Assembly: GCF_000271665.2 (NCBI RefSeq)
Contig: NZ_CP010978.1
Location: 1,396,501-1,460,500 of the forward strand
DNA length: 64,000 nucleotides
Direction: 5' to 3'
Source of the DNA: Pelosinus fermentans JBW45
GTDB lineage: Bacteria > Bacillota > Negativicutes > DSM-13327
Of the stretch, positions 27,603 through 36,867 are shown one piece after another; position 1 is the stretch's first letter; the number at the start of each line of letters is the position of its first letter. The translations under genes were made by a program, and so were the position numbers. The notes under the pieces were generated by a model. That model saw nothing but the letters and a program-made list of their open reading frames with translations. It was not told the origin of the DNA and ran no database searches.

Positions 27603-29639
27603 ATGCATAAGAAATTAGTTTATACTATTATATTAATAATTCTGCTTGTATTGGGAGTTATTAATAGCTTTTGGGAAATTGAATATAATGTTAATTTGCT
27701 TGAGTCTTTCGGGAAATCCAATGAGCTTACCAGGGAGGAACGGGAGTGGCTGGATCAACATGGGGATATTATCTATGGATCTGACAACAATGCGCCGCCA
27801 TTAAGATATATGGATGAAGAAAGTAAGCAATATCAAGGTATTGTTATAGATTATATCAGAGCTTTATCTATCGAATTGGAGAAAGAAATAAAGGTTAAGC
27901 CGTTGGTTTGGAATCAAGCCTTAGATAGTCTGGCAAAAGGGGAAACAGACATTTCTGATATGTATCCTTCCGAAGAAAGGGCAAAGTATTATCTTTTTTC
28001 CGAGCCTATATATAATGAAAAATCTATTATTTTGGTGGCTAGGGATAATCAGGAAATTAGTCACTATAATGATTTGCAGAATAAGACGGTGGCGGCTCAG
28101 GAAGGAGATTATGTTTGTGAATTTCTAAATTCAAAGGTTGATAATATTGATTATGTATATGCACCGGATTACTATGGGGCAATTATGCGTTTAAAAGAAG
28201 GAAAAGTAAGCGCGGTAGTAGGGGACGAACCGGTAATCAGCTGGCTGATTGATAAATTGAATTTAGAAAATGAATTTAAAATCCTTGAGAATCCCATTTA
28301 CGAAAAGGAATGTGTTTTAGCAGTTCCCAAGTCGGAAAAAATTCTTCTTAATATAATCAATAAAGGGATTTATAATCTGAACCGGAAAAATACGATGGCA
28401 AAGATACAGCAAAAATGGTTTGGCATATCGGCACCTTTTATAAAACAAAAGATATTGGAAAAACTCGGTTTAAGTGTTGGAATATTTAGTATTGTAATAC
28501 TTATGAGCTTTTTCCTGTTCTATACATGGAATTATCAATTGAAAAAAGAAGTACAAAAAAGAACTGAAGAGTTAGAGATGAGTAGAAATGATTTGGAAAC
28601 TACTTTCAATGGTTTAATCCATTGGATGATTATCGTGAATAAGGATTACCGCATAGTTGAAGTCAATAAATCTTTTTGTGACATAATGAAAAATGACAAA
28701 AATGACATAATTAATAAAAAATGCCGGGAATTTCCTGGAACCTTATGTACTGCTGACTGTGATAGCTGTATAATCAACAGGACGCTGCTTGAAGAGAAAA
28801 ACTTGCAATATGAGTTTAAATATCGAAATAGAATCTATGAAATGAGTACTTTTCCGCTTAAGGATAATTTTAAAAATACACATAGGATACTTATTATGAT
28901 TAAAGATATTACAAGTTCCAGGGTCGTTGAACAGCAGCTTTTGCATTCCAATAAAATGGCGGCCATAGGTCAGTTGGCAGCAGGGGTAGCTCACGAGATT
29001 AGGAATCCGCTGGGCTTAATACGAAATTATTGCTATCTTCTGAAAAATGATATGAACAAAAATCACAATGTATCTAAAGAAGCCGTTAGTGTTATCGAAG
29101 CTTCTGTTGAAAAAGCGAGTAATGTCATAGAAAATTTACTTAATTTTTCTAGAATTTCAGGTAATAGCAGAGAAAATATCAACATTAGAGATTGTATTAG
29201 TAGTATTATAAAACTAGAACATAAAGTAATGGTCAAAAGAAATATTCAAGAAGAGATTATATGTGACACGGACATCATATGTTATGTAAATCAAGAGTCA
29301 ATAAAGCATATTTTTATTAATCTGATCGCCAATGCCATTGATGCGATGCCTGATGGCGGAGTACTAACAATTCGCTGTGAGAAAAAACAGGATACGCTGT
29401 TTATTTCATGTTCAGACACTGGAATTGGGATTAATGAAAAGGATCTGGATAATATTTTTAACCCCTTTTTTACTACGAAGCCGCTGGGACAAGGGACTGG
29501 TCTGGGATTATATATTGTATATAATGAAGTGCAAAAATTTGTCGGAGATATTAAAGTTTCAAGTAAATTGGGGAAAGGTACTGATTTTTATATTACGCTG
29601 CCATTAAAGGGGGAAGATATAAATAATGAAGAGCAATAA
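27603..29639 (+). CDS. Sensor histidine kinase with extracytoplasmic SBP3-like ligand domain
   Basis: 678 aa from ATG 27603 (TAGGAGGG 13 bases upstream; a GTG at 27579 overlaps that site). Membrane helix about 6-24, then a bacterial solute-binding family 3 domain (YGSDNNAPPLRYMDEESKQY...ERAKYYLFSEPIY), the fold that binds polar amino acids. Second membrane helix near 290-312, PAS domain with a four-Cys cluster (C374-x7-C382-x3-C386-x2-C389), HisKA with His464 in VAHEIRNPLG, HATPase with NLIANAIDAMPDGG and GTGLGL. Overlaps the NtrC-type partner by 14 bases. Probable sensor of an external amino acid (asparagine/aspartate by context). Confidence 0.92.
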   Translation: MHKKLVYTIILIILLVLGVINSFWEIEYNVNLLESFGKSNELTREEREWLDQHGDIIYGSDNNAPPLRYMDEESKQYQGIVIDYIRALSIELEKEIKVKPLVWNQALDSLAKGETDISDMYPSEERAKYYLFSEPIYNEKSIILVARDNQEISHYNDLQNKTVAAQEGDYVCEFLNSKVDNIDYVYAPDYYGAIMRLKEGKVSAVVGDEPVISWLIDKLNLENEFKILENPIYEKECVLAVPKSEKILLNIINKGIYNLNRKNTMAKIQQKWFGISAPFIKQKILEKLGLSVGIFSIVILMSFFLFYTWNYQLKKEVQKRTEELEMSRNDLETTFNGLIHWMIIVNKDYRIVEVNKSFCDIMKNDKNDIINKKCREFPGTLCTADCDSCIINRTLLEEKNLQYEFKYRNRIYEMSTFPLKDNFKNTHRILIMIKDITSSRVVEQQLLHSNKMAAIGQLAAGVAHEIRNPLGLIRNYCYLLKNDMNKNHNVSKEAVSVIEASVEKASNVIENLLNFSRISGNSRENINIRDCISSIIKLEHKVMVKRNIQEEIICDTDIICYVNQESIKHIFINLIANAIDAMPDGGVLTIRCEKKQDTLFISCSDTGIGINEKDLDNIFNPFFTTKPLGQGTGLGLYIVYNEVQKFVGDIKVSSKLGKGTDFYITLPLKGEDINNEEQ

Positions 29640-30984
29640 CAATTTGAAGATACTGGTAGTAGATGATGAAAAAGAATATAGAGAAGTTCTTCAGATGATA
29701 CTGGAGAGTAAAGGATATATTACAGAGACGGCCTGCAGCGGTAAAGATGCTTTGGAAAAATTAAAAAAGAAAAATTTTAATTTGGTATTGTCTGACTTAA
29801 TTATGCCGGGAATGAGTGGAATCGAACTTTTGGAGCAGATAATAGAAAAGCATCCTGAAACGGAAGTAATTATTGTAACAGGATATGGCACAGTTCAAAA
29901 TGCAGTAGAAGCGATGAAAAAAGGAGCGTTTACATATTTTATAAAGAGTCACGATCCTGAGGAGCTTCTCATAGAGATAGATAAAATCAAAAATCTAACA
30001 GGTTTGGAAAATAATAATGAATTGGTGCGAAGCCAGCAAATAGATACTAACTTTATGTTAAAAACCAAGAATCCGAGATTTAAAAAAGTACTGGATATAG
30101 CGGAAAAAGCAGCGCAAAGTAATATAAATATTTTGATATTGGGAGAGTCTGGCGTGGGGAAAGAAGTTTTTGCCCACTATATTCACCATTGCAGTGACCG
30201 GAGAGGACGATCTTTTATTGCTATCAACTGTCATGCGTTAGCCAATAATGTACTTGAATCAGAGCTATTTGGTCATGAAAAAGGTGCTTTTACCGGCGCG
30301 GTAGAGCAAAGAAAAGGAAGATTTGAAGCAGCACACGGCGGTACACTTTTTTTAGATGAAATAGGGGAAATATCTCTTAGTACGCAAGTAAAGCTGTTAA
30401 GGATAATAGAATTAAAAGCAATTGAAAGAATTGGAAGTAATAAATCAATTGATGTGGATTTTAGGCTTATTTGTGCAACAAATAAGAACCTGCACAAGTC
30501 GATTCTGGAAGGTGAATTTAGAGAAGACTTGTTTTATCGAATGAGCACCATTACAATAGAAATTCCACCTCTTAGGGATAGAAAAGAGGATCTGACGGAT
30601 TTAATAGACTTCTTCTTTAAAAGATCGGAAGCTGAACTTAAAAAGAAAGTGAATCAAATAGAAAAGGGAGTCATGAATTTTCTTTTCTCTTATGATTATC
30701 CGGGAAATATAAGAGAGTTAAAAAACATTATCGAGCGATTAGTGGCTTTATCAAGCAATGGTATCATAAAAGAAGTGGATTTGCCGGAGTATAAAAAGGG
30801 CGAACAATGTAACAATGAAATTGTCGAAGTCAAATCTCTCAAAGATGTGAGAAAGGAATTTGAAGCCAGATATATTGCAGAAGTCCTTGAACTGAGTGAT
30901 TATAATATGTCGGCAACGGCAAGAAAATTAGATATAACTAGAAGACAGTTGTTCAATAAAATTACAGAATATAATCTAAAATAA
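29626..30984 (+). CDS. NtrC-family sigma-54-dependent response regulator
   Basis: 452 aa. Receiver domain with Asp57 (LVLSDLIMPGMSG), then AAA+ domain with Walker A GESGVGKE, the sigma-54 contact loop GAFTGA, Walker B GGTLFLDEIGE and the R-finger region LREDLFYR-like (FREDLFYRMS), and a Fis-type HTH at the end (NMSATARKLDITRRQLFNKI). Start codon lies inside the kinase gene, so they are co-translated. Downstream are two identical palindromes and a good sigma-54 promoter, presumably its targets. Confidence 0.95.
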   Translation: MKSNNNLKILVVDDEKEYREVLQMILESKGYITETACSGKDALEKLKKKNFNLVLSDLIMPGMSGIELLEQIIEKHPETEVIIVTGYGTVQNAVEAMKKGAFTYFIKSHDPEELLIEIDKIKNLTGLENNNELVRSQQIDTNFMLKTKNPRFKKVLDIAEKAAQSNINILILGESGVGKEVFAHYIHHCSDRRGRSFIAINCHALANNVLESELFGHEKGAFTGAVEQRKGRFEAAHGGTLFLDEIGEISLSTQVKLLRIIELKAIERIGSNKSIDVDFRLICATNKNLHKSILEGEFREDLFYRMSTITIEIPPLRDRKEDLTDLIDFFFKRSEAELKKKVNQIEKGVMNFLFSYDYPGNIRELKNIIERLVALSSNGIIKEVDLPEYKKGEQCNNEIVEVKSLKDVRKEFEARYIAEVLELSDYNMSATARKLDITRRQLFNKITEYNLK

Positions 30985-31003
30985 TAATATACAGACGCTA
31001 ATG

Positions 31004-31040
31004 GGAAATTTATTTCCTATTGGCGTGGAAATTTATTTCC
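31004..31040. promoter_or_regulatory. Two tandem palindromes, candidate enhancer sites for the NtrC-type regulator
   Basis: GGAAATTTATTTCC occurs identically at 31004-31017 and 31027-31040, 23 bases apart (about two helix turns), each an inverted repeat GGAAAT-TT-ATTTCC. They lie 86-122 bases upstream of the -24 GG of the sigma-54 promoter, right for an activator enhancer. Confidence 0.75.
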
Positions 31041-31043
31041 CTA

Positions 31044-31078
31044 AGATATATCTTTTTTAAAAGGATATATCTTTTTTT
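31044..31078 (+). terminator. Terminator after the response regulator gene
   Basis: AGATATATC / GATATATCT stem with an 11-base loop, then seven T. AT-rich stem, moderate strength. Confidence 0.65.
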
Positions 31079-31123
31079 GTCGAAATAGTCGTAAAATTGG
31101 CACAAAATCTTTGCGATTTGACT

Positions 31124-31139
31124 TTGGCATGGAATTTGC
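31124..31139 (+). promoter_or_regulatory. Sigma-54 (-24/-12) promoter of the transporter-asparaginase unit
   Basis: TTGGCATGGAATTTGC: GG at 31126-31127 and GC at 31138-31139 with exactly ten bases between, matching TGGCAC-N5-TTGC apart from one base. Start expected near 31151. Confidence 0.85.
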
Positions 31140-31181
31140 TTGTATATATTTTATATCTATATGAAGCTGGAAGGAGATGAA

Positions 31182-31220
31182 ATGAAAATCGTAGCAGGTT
31201 TTTGGGATATAAACGAATAG
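31182..31220 (+). CDS. Possible 12-residue leader peptide
   Basis: ATG at 31182 after an excellent AAGGAG (31171-31176), encoding MKIVAGFWDINE, stop at 31218. It lies in the leader of the sigma-54 transcript, 18 bases before the transporter start. It may couple or tune translation of the transporter gene; no attenuator hairpin was seen between them. Confidence 0.4.
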   Translation: MKIVAGFWDINE

Positions 31221-31238
31221 AAGAGGGGATTAGAAATT

Positions 31239-32651
31239 ATGTCGGATAACATTAAATTACCATCATTGGGACAAGCATTTTTCGTATTAGGTGGTTTTCT
31301 TGCTTTAGCATTTGCTTGCCAAGCATTCAAGATCGAAATTCATTTGGCATTATTTTCAGGATGGTTTTTAGCTCTGTTTATTGGCAAATTGGTAGGTCAT
31401 AGTTACAAGAACATGGAAGAAGCAATTACTGCTGGTATTCATAATGGTATGAATGCAGTGCTTATTCTTTTAGCAGTAGGTGCTCTTGTCGGAACATGGA
31501 TTTCGGGTGGTGTTGTTCCCAGCCTGATTTATTACGGATTGAAGTTGATTCATCCATCTATCTTCTTATTAGCCACATTGATTATTTGCAGTATTACTTC
31601 ACTTTCAACAGGTACTTCATGGGGAACAGCTGGTACCGCAGGAATTGCTATGATGGGAATTGGCGCAGGGCTTGGCGTACCGGCACCAATAACAGCAGGT
31701 GCGGTATTATCCGGTGCATACTTCGGAGACAAGCTCTCGCCTTTATCGGATAGTTGTATAATAACCGCTTCTATGACGGAATTAGATGTAATTGATCACG
31801 TTAAAGGTATGTTGCCGATCTCTCTAATAGGCTATATTATTACAGCTATTGCATTTACAATTACCGGATTTACTGTTGTTGGAAATAACACAGTAGATTT
31901 AAGTAAAGTGAATACGGTTATGGATGCTATTAACAGTATGTATCATGTTAGCTTGCTCAACTTAATTCCCATGGTGGTGGTCCTTGCGTTGCTGGTAATG
32001 AGAATGCCGTCAATTCCCGTGATTACCTTTGGTGCGGTCTTAGGTATTATTTGGGGTATAGTCTTCCAAGGCTTATCGCCGGTTGAAGCAATAACGACCG
32101 CTTGGGCTCAAATTCCTAAAAATTCTGGTTTAGTATTCATAGATAATATTTTGAGTCGTGGTGGAATGAGTTCTATGTTGTGGTCAGTGGGCATCATTCT
32201 TTTTGGTCTGGGTTTTGGCGGTCTCTTGGAAAAAATCGGAATATTAAAAGTTATTGCCCAAAAAGTGGAAAAAGGGATAAAATCAGGCGGTTCATTGTCA
32301 GTTATGACAATTATTGTTGCTTTCCTTGGTAATTTATTTGGTAGTGCTATGTATGTTTCATTAATTTTAACACCTAAAATTATGGTGGAAAAATACGATG
32401 AATTAGGTTATGACAGAAGGGTTCTTTCCAGAAATTCCGAATTTGGCGGTACTTTGACATCAGGTATGGTGCCATGGAGTGATAATGGTATTTTCATGGC
32501 CGGTATTTTAGGTGTGGGAACGCTTCAATATTTGCCATATATGTGGCTCACCTTTGCTTGTATCGCAGTTACTATTTTCTGTGGTTATACTGGCCTGTTC
32601 ATGTGGAAAAAGAATGAAGAGCAAGTTCTGGCACAAAAGGTATCCTCTTAA
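31239..32651 (+). CDS. NhaC-family transporter
   Basis: 470 aa, eleven to twelve membrane helices, NhaC Na+/H+ antiporter superfamily. Typical segments: SITSLSTGTSWGTAGTAGIA (substrate/ion site loop), GAYFGDKLSPLSD and NSEFGGTLTSGMVPWSDNG. NhaC relatives also exchange carboxylates or amino acids (MleN malate/lactate, for example). Its position behind a sigma-54 promoter, with asparaginase directly downstream and an amino-acid-sensing kinase upstream, suggests asparagine or aspartate transport rather than pH homeostasis; that is inference. Confidence 0.88.
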   Translation: MSDNIKLPSLGQAFFVLGGFLALAFACQAFKIEIHLALFSGWFLALFIGKLVGHSYKNMEEAITAGIHNGMNAVLILLAVGALVGTWISGGVVPSLIYYGLKLIHPSIFLLATLIICSITSLSTGTSWGTAGTAGIAMMGIGAGLGVPAPITAGAVLSGAYFGDKLSPLSDSCIITASMTELDVIDHVKGMLPISLIGYIITAIAFTITGFTVVGNNTVDLSKVNTVMDAINSMYHVSLLNLIPMVVVLALLVMRMPSIPVITFGAVLGIIWGIVFQGLSPVEAITTAWAQIPKNSGLVFIDNILSRGGMSSMLWSVGIILFGLGFGGLLEKIGILKVIAQKVEKGIKSGGSLSVMTIIVAFLGNLFGSAMYVSLILTPKIMVEKYDELGYDRRVLSRNSEFGGTLTSGMVPWSDNGIFMAGILGVGTLQYLPYMWLTFACIAVTIFCGYTGLFMWKKNEEQVLAQKVSS

Positions 32652-32779
32652 GTGCATGCTTGAGTAAGATAAATTCTGGAATGGCTTGAATTCCTTTCGA
32701 CGTATTGACTTGCTCGCAAGTAGAACACACAACACTAAAGGGCTTAATGCAGAATTCTTAATAAAAGGAGTAGTTATGT

Positions 32780-33784
32780 ATGAAAAAAATATTGTTGATT
32801 GCGACTGGAGGGACAATTGCCTGTTCGGAAAGCGGCCACGGTTTGTCTCCCTCGTTTGATGCGAAGGGATTATTGGCTTTAGTTCCAGAAATAAAGGATA
32901 TGTGTGATATCAGTGGCATGCTGATTATGAACATAGATAGTACAAATATGAATCCGCATTTGATGATAAAAATCGCTGAAACAATTTATGCAAATTATCA
33001 TGATTACGATGGGTTTGTTGTAACTCATGGTACAGATACAATGGGATATACTTCAGCGGCATTGTCATATATGCTGCAAAATATTAAGAAGACCGTTGTT
33101 GTAACAGGTTCACAAATTGCAATAGGGGAATTATATACGGATGCAAAGAAGAATATATCGGATGCTATACGATTTGCAATTGAAGGTATACCGGGCATTT
33201 TTGTTGCTTTTGACGGAAAAATTATCAATGGAACCAGAGCAAAAAAAATCAGGACTCGTAATATGAATGCCTTTGAAAGTATAAACTGCGCCAACGTTGC
33301 CGAAATAAAACTGGGAAAAATTACTTTTAGCAAAGACGTTTGCAATATGTTAAAGGTTGATGCAAGCAAGCCATTCAATTTGCAGACTTCCATATGTACG
33401 GATGTGATGGTAGTTAAGCTGTTTCCTGGAATAAAACCGGATATTCTTGACTTTTTGAAGGAGCATTATAAAGGGGTAATTATTGAAAGTTTCGGAATCG
33501 GCGGAATACCTTGTCAAGAGAATAATGATATTCTTACGAAAGTGAAAGAACTCATTGCTGCCGGAGTAGCGGTCGTCATTACCACTCAATGTCTAGAAGA
33601 GGGAATTGATTTAGGCATATACGAGGTAGGACAAGAAATCGCTAAAAATGCGGTTATTTGTGCAGGAGACATGAATATAGAAGCCAGCGTAGTTAAATTA
33701 ATGTGTGCTTTGGGCAATTACAAAAATATCGATGATATTAAATGCTATTTTGAGACACCAGTGCTTGGCGATATTAGTGTATAA
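32780..33784 (+). CDS. ansA: L-asparaginase, type I (cytoplasmic)
   Basis: Hydrolyses asparagine to aspartate and ammonia. 334 aa, no signal peptide. Both catalytic threonine motifs are present: ATGGTIAC near the N-terminus and THGTDTMGYTS around residue 80; Lys is in the TDAKKN-like segment. Start ATG follows AAAGGAG. Probably cotranscribed with the NhaC-type transporter from the sigma-54 promoter. The convergent aspartate aminotransferase would take the product to oxaloacetate. Confidence 0.95.
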   Translation: MKKILLIATGGTIACSESGHGLSPSFDAKGLLALVPEIKDMCDISGMLIMNIDSTNMNPHLMIKIAETIYANYHDYDGFVVTHGTDTMGYTSAALSYMLQNIKKTVVVTGSQIAIGELYTDAKKNISDAIRFAIEGIPGIFVAFDGKIINGTRAKKIRTRNMNAFESINCANVAEIKLGKITFSKDVCNMLKVDASKPFNLQTSICTDVMVVKLFPGIKPDILDFLKEHYKGVIIESFGIGGIPCQENNDILTKVKELIAAGVAVVITTQCLEEGIDLGIYEVGQEIAKNAVICAGDMNIEASVVKLMCALGNYKNIDDIKCYFETPVLGDISV

Positions 33785-33885
33785 ATCTGTTCCAGCCTTG
33801 CCTCTTCAACAAACCAGCAACTCCTGTTTTTTTGCACATTCATGATAATTCTAAAATGAGCTTTGTCCCCCGTGCTTCAATTGTA

Positions 33886-33972
33886 CTTTAGCAATAGCCG
33901 ATTCATAATCTGCATGTACTTTAACTCAGAATTTTCTTTACGCAACTTACGCAATTCACCATCAAATAAATT
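33886..33972 (-). pseudogene. Decayed IS3-type OrfA fragment
   Basis: On the minus strand an open stretch of about 30 codons reads FDGELRKLRKENSELK, matching the leucine-rich coiled-coil tail of IS3-family OrfA, and stops soon after. No HTH, no OrfB and no terminal repeats were found. Its end shares 18 bases with 27367-27384. Confidence 0.4.
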
Positions 33973-33981
33973 TTACACCTT

Positions 33982-34017
33982 TTCCCGGACTTTTCGAAGT
34001 CCGGGAATTGTTTTTTT
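33982..34017 (+). terminator. Terminator on the plus strand
   Basis: TTCCCGGACTT / AAGTCCGGGAA, a perfect 11-bp stem, TTCG loop, then seven T. It probably ends the transporter-ansA transcript. Confidence 0.85.
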
Positions 34018-34019
34018 AC

Positions 34020-34056
34020 AAAAAGAGGCCTGCCACATTATTTTTGTGCGACAGAC
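34020..34056 (-). terminator. Terminator of the aminotransferase gene
   Basis: On the minus strand GTCTGTCGCAC / GTGGCAGGC pair (with G-U), followed by CCTCTTTTTG. Confidence 0.6.
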
Positions 34057-34092
34057 CCTTTAACTATTTACGCATATTAAAATGAAAGAGAT

Positions 34093-35382
34093 TTACAGTC
34101 CTCTAGCAGCCAATTCATGCTCTGCACTAACTAGCTTCACACAAAGTGCAACCAATTCCATAGCTTGTTTTAATTCTGACAATGGAGGGAAGGTAGGAGA
34201 AAGACGAATATTTTTGTCTTCGGGATCTTTGCCATAAGGGTAGGTAGCACCAGCAGGAGTGAGTAGGACGCCGGCAGCTTCAGCTTTTGCTACTATTTCT
34301 TTTGCACATCCTGGGAGAGTGTCGAGACTAATAAAGTAGCCGCCTTGCGGTTTGCTCCATGAAGCAATATTTTCGCCGCCCAGCTCTGATTCTAAGATAT
34401 CCAGGACTAAATTAAATTTAGGTTTAATAATGGCTGCATGTCGCACCATATGTTCCTTTATGCCAGCTTCATTTTTGAAGAAGCGGACATGACGCAGCTG
34501 ATTTAATTTGTCTGGCCCGATGGTTTGTATATTAAGCTGTTTTTTAAGCCAATTAATGTTGTTAACACTACTGACCAGCATAGCAATTCCAGCGCCAGGG
34601 AAACTAACTTTAGATGTTGAGGCAAATTCAAAAACACGGTCAGGATGACCTGCGGTATTGCAGGTTTGCAGAATATTAAGTAATGTGCCAGGGGTATCTG
34701 TGAGATGATGTACTGCATAAGCATTATCCCAAAAAATACGAAAATCAGGTGCTTTTGTAGGCATTGCTGCCAAACGCTTTACAACGATATCAGAATAGAT
34801 AATACCAGTGGGATTACTATACTTTGGTACACACCAGATGCCTTTGATTGCTGGATCGGAGGCCACTAAGTTTTCAACTTGGTTCATATCCGGCCCATCA
34901 TCTTGATAGTTAACTCTGATCATTTCAATTCCTAAGTGCTGGCAAATGGCAAAATGCCGATCATAACCAGGACTGGGACAGAGGAATTTTACTTTTGGCA
35001 GCTTACTCCAAGGGACATCACTTTCTGGCAAGCCATGCAGCATGGCGCGAGAAATTAAATCATGCATCATGTTTAAGCTGGAATTACCCCCAATGATAAT
35101 TTCCTCGGGTTTTGCATCTAAAATCCAAGAGAAAAGTTCCTTTGCTTCGGGAATACCGTCGATTCCGCCATAGTTTCGGCAGTCAATTCCATTCGAAGCT
35201 TTATAATCGGATTTGGTAAGGCAATCTAAAAGATCAGCAGAAAGATCTAATTGCTCAGTGCAGGGCTTTCCCCGGGACATATCTAATTTAAGGTTTTGAG
35301 CCTGAAAATCTTGATAGCTCTTAGATAATTCAGCATAATAGCCTTGTAATGTTGTGTTACTCATGTCTTTCAATTTACTCAT
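34093..35382 (-). CDS. Aspartate aminotransferase, subgroup Ic (MocR-like fold)
   Basis: 429 aa PLP enzyme of the AspAT Ic group (Aminotran_MocR family). The N-terminal MSRGKPCTEQLDLSADLL signature is diagnostic; PLP Lys in FASTSKVSFPGAGIA; the C-terminal Arg is in NIRLSPTFPP. Transaminates aspartate with 2-oxoglutarate to give oxaloacetate and glutamate. ATG with GGAGAG upstream. Convergent with ansA, which makes aspartate. A GTATTC-T-GAATAC palindrome (35465-35477) upstream may be an operator. Confidence 0.9.
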   Translation of the reverse strand: MSKLKDMSNTTLQGYYAELSKSYQDFQAQNLKLDMSRGKPCTEQLDLSADLLDCLTKSDYKASNGIDCRNYGGIDGIPEAKELFSWILDAKPEEIIIGGNSSLNMMHDLISRAMLHGLPESDVPWSKLPKVKFLCPSPGYDRHFAICQHLGIEMIRVNYQDDGPDMNQVENLVASDPAIKGIWCVPKYSNPTGIIYSDIVVKRLAAMPTKAPDFRIFWDNAYAVHHLTDTPGTLLNILQTCNTAGHPDRVFEFASTSKVSFPGAGIAMLVSSVNNINWLKKQLNIQTIGPDKLNQLRHVRFFKNEAGIKEHMVRHAAIIKPKFNLVLDILESELGGENIASWSKPQGGYFISLDTLPGCAKEIVAKAEAAGVLLTPAGATYPYGKDPEDKNIRLSPTFPPLSELKQAMELVALCVKLVSAEHELAARGL

Positions 35383-35513
35383 TTTTACATCTCTCCTTCA
35401 CATTCTTTCATTATATTGGAATTAGTAAGCCAAAGGCAATAGGTTTTCACAAAAACGATAGTATGTATTCTGAATACGTTATGAAAGGCAATGATAATTT
35501 CTGTACTAAAAGC

Positions 35514-35540
35514 AAAAAAAAACTTACTAATTTAAGTAAG
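35514..35540 (-). terminator. Terminator of the desulfurase-like gene
   Basis: CTTACT / AGTAAG stem (extended by AAT/ATT on the minus strand) followed on the minus strand by a run of nine T; it starts five bases after the stop codon. Confidence 0.65.
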
Positions 35541-35544
35541 CAGT

Positions 35545-36867
35545 CTAACATTCAGATTGATATTTTTCTTTGTATGCCTGTTTATTTTGGGCAATTTCAC
35601 TTAATAAATCAATGAAGAGATCAATTTCATTGCTATTATTATAGAATCCTAGACTTAGCCGTACTAATCCAGGAAAAGGAACTTCAGGTTGCTGTTGATA
35701 ATAGGTTAACTTGTTGGGGGTTAGACCTAAAAGCTTTTCAACATAGGGATGAGCACAGAATAGGCCGCTTCTTACAGCGATACCCCCTTCATAAGAGAGC
35801 ATCTTTGCTAACAATTCATGATGGACACCTGGAAGATCAAAAGAAATGATGCCTAGTCGATCTTCATTCTTTTCAGCACAGCAATATAATCTTAGATCAG
35901 GAATGGATGTTAATTTGTGAATGGTATAGTGGATCAGCTCTTGTTCGTATTGATCAATGACATTCATGCCAATCGACATTAAGGTCCTAATTGCCGCTGT
36001 TAATGCTACTACACCCATAACATTAGGAGTGCCTGCCTCCTCTTTATGAGGGGAAAGAGACCATTCGATAAATTGATGTGAAACTAATTCTACTGCACCG
36101 CCGCCTTTACAAAAAGGCTCTTGTCTTTCGAAGGTTTCCTGTGGACCAATGAGAACTCCAATGCCAAAGGGTGCATACATTTTATGGGCAGAGAATACTA
36201 GATAATCGATGTGTTCTGGAGAATCATAGTCTTTCATGTCAATAGGGGCATGAGGTGCCAATTGTGCTCCATCAACAAGAATTTTTGCGCCATGCTGATG
36301 AGCTAATCTGGCGATTTTATGAATTGGATTTTTATAGCCAGTTACATTGGAGGCTCCAGCAATGGCGACTGTTTTTACTCTTCCTCTATAATTTTTTAAT
36401 TTCATTTCTAAATCTTCTAAAGAAAACATGCCGTTTTTATCGATAGTTACATAATCAATAGTAAATCTATCTCTCCACGGTAAATCATTCGCTAAATGCT
36501 CCATATCGGAAGCGAGGATGACCTGTTTATCATCATTTTCTGCTAAAACATAAGACAGTAAATTAATAGACTCAGTGGTATTTTTTGTATAAATAACAAC
36601 ATCTCTCTGATCTGCATTTACGAAGCTTTTAATCACGTCTCTTCCTTCTTCATAGATATCAGATGAAAGCAGGGATTTGTAACCTGTACCGCGGTGAATG
36701 GATGAATACCAGGGGGCAAAATTAATTATTTCGTCCATGACTGCATGCAGAGGGGGAGTGGTTGCTGCATTATCAAAATTAATGTAAGTAACGCTGCTGC
36801 CGTTGATTAAGGGCACTTTTTCTTCTACTCCGACTACTAGATTTCTAAGATTTGAGTGTAGTATCAT
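35545..36867 (-). CDS. Cysteine desulfurase-like aminotransferase class V protein
   Basis: 440 aa, SufS/CsdA-type fold. NFDNAATTPP at the start, PLP His/Asp/Lys set in ILVDGAQLAPH and DYLVFSAHKMYAPFG, and the sulfur-accepting Cys in AVRSGLFCAHPY. All residues needed for cysteine desulfuration are present, but no sufU, sufB or isc genes are adjacent. It could serve in sulfur mobilisation or act on another substrate. Single-gene unit with its own terminator. Confidence 0.87.
   Translation of the reverse strand: MILHSNLRNLVVGVEEKVPLINGSSVTYINFDNAATTPPLHAVMDEIINFAPWYSSIHRGTGYKSLLSSDIYEEGRDVIKSFVNADQRDVVIYTKNTTESINLLSYVLAENDDKQVILASDMEHLANDLPWRDRFTIDYVTIDKNGMFSLEDLEMKLKNYRGRVKTVAIAGASNVTGYKNPIHKIARLAHQHGAKILVDGAQLAPHAPIDMKDYDSPEHIDYLVFSAHKMYAPFGIGVLIGPQETFERQEPFCKGGGAVELVSHQFIEWSLSPHKEEAGTPNVMGVVALTAAIRTLMSIGMNVIDQYEQELIHYTIHKLTSIPDLRLYCCAEKNEDRLGIISFDLPGVHHELLAKMLSYEGGIAVRSGLFCAHPYVEKLLGLTPNKLTYYQQQPEVPFPGLVRLSLGFYNNSNEIDLFIDLLSEIAQNKQAYKEKYQSEC

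Noticed and set aside
31096-31116. First TTGGCAC-like motif as the sigma-54 promoter
   Set aside because: TTGGCACAAAATCTTTGC has 12 bases between GG and GC instead of 10; the motif at 31124-31139 has the right spacing.
33863-34063. 66-codon plus-strand frame
   Set aside because: It covers the antisense strand of an IS3-like remnant and two terminator stems.
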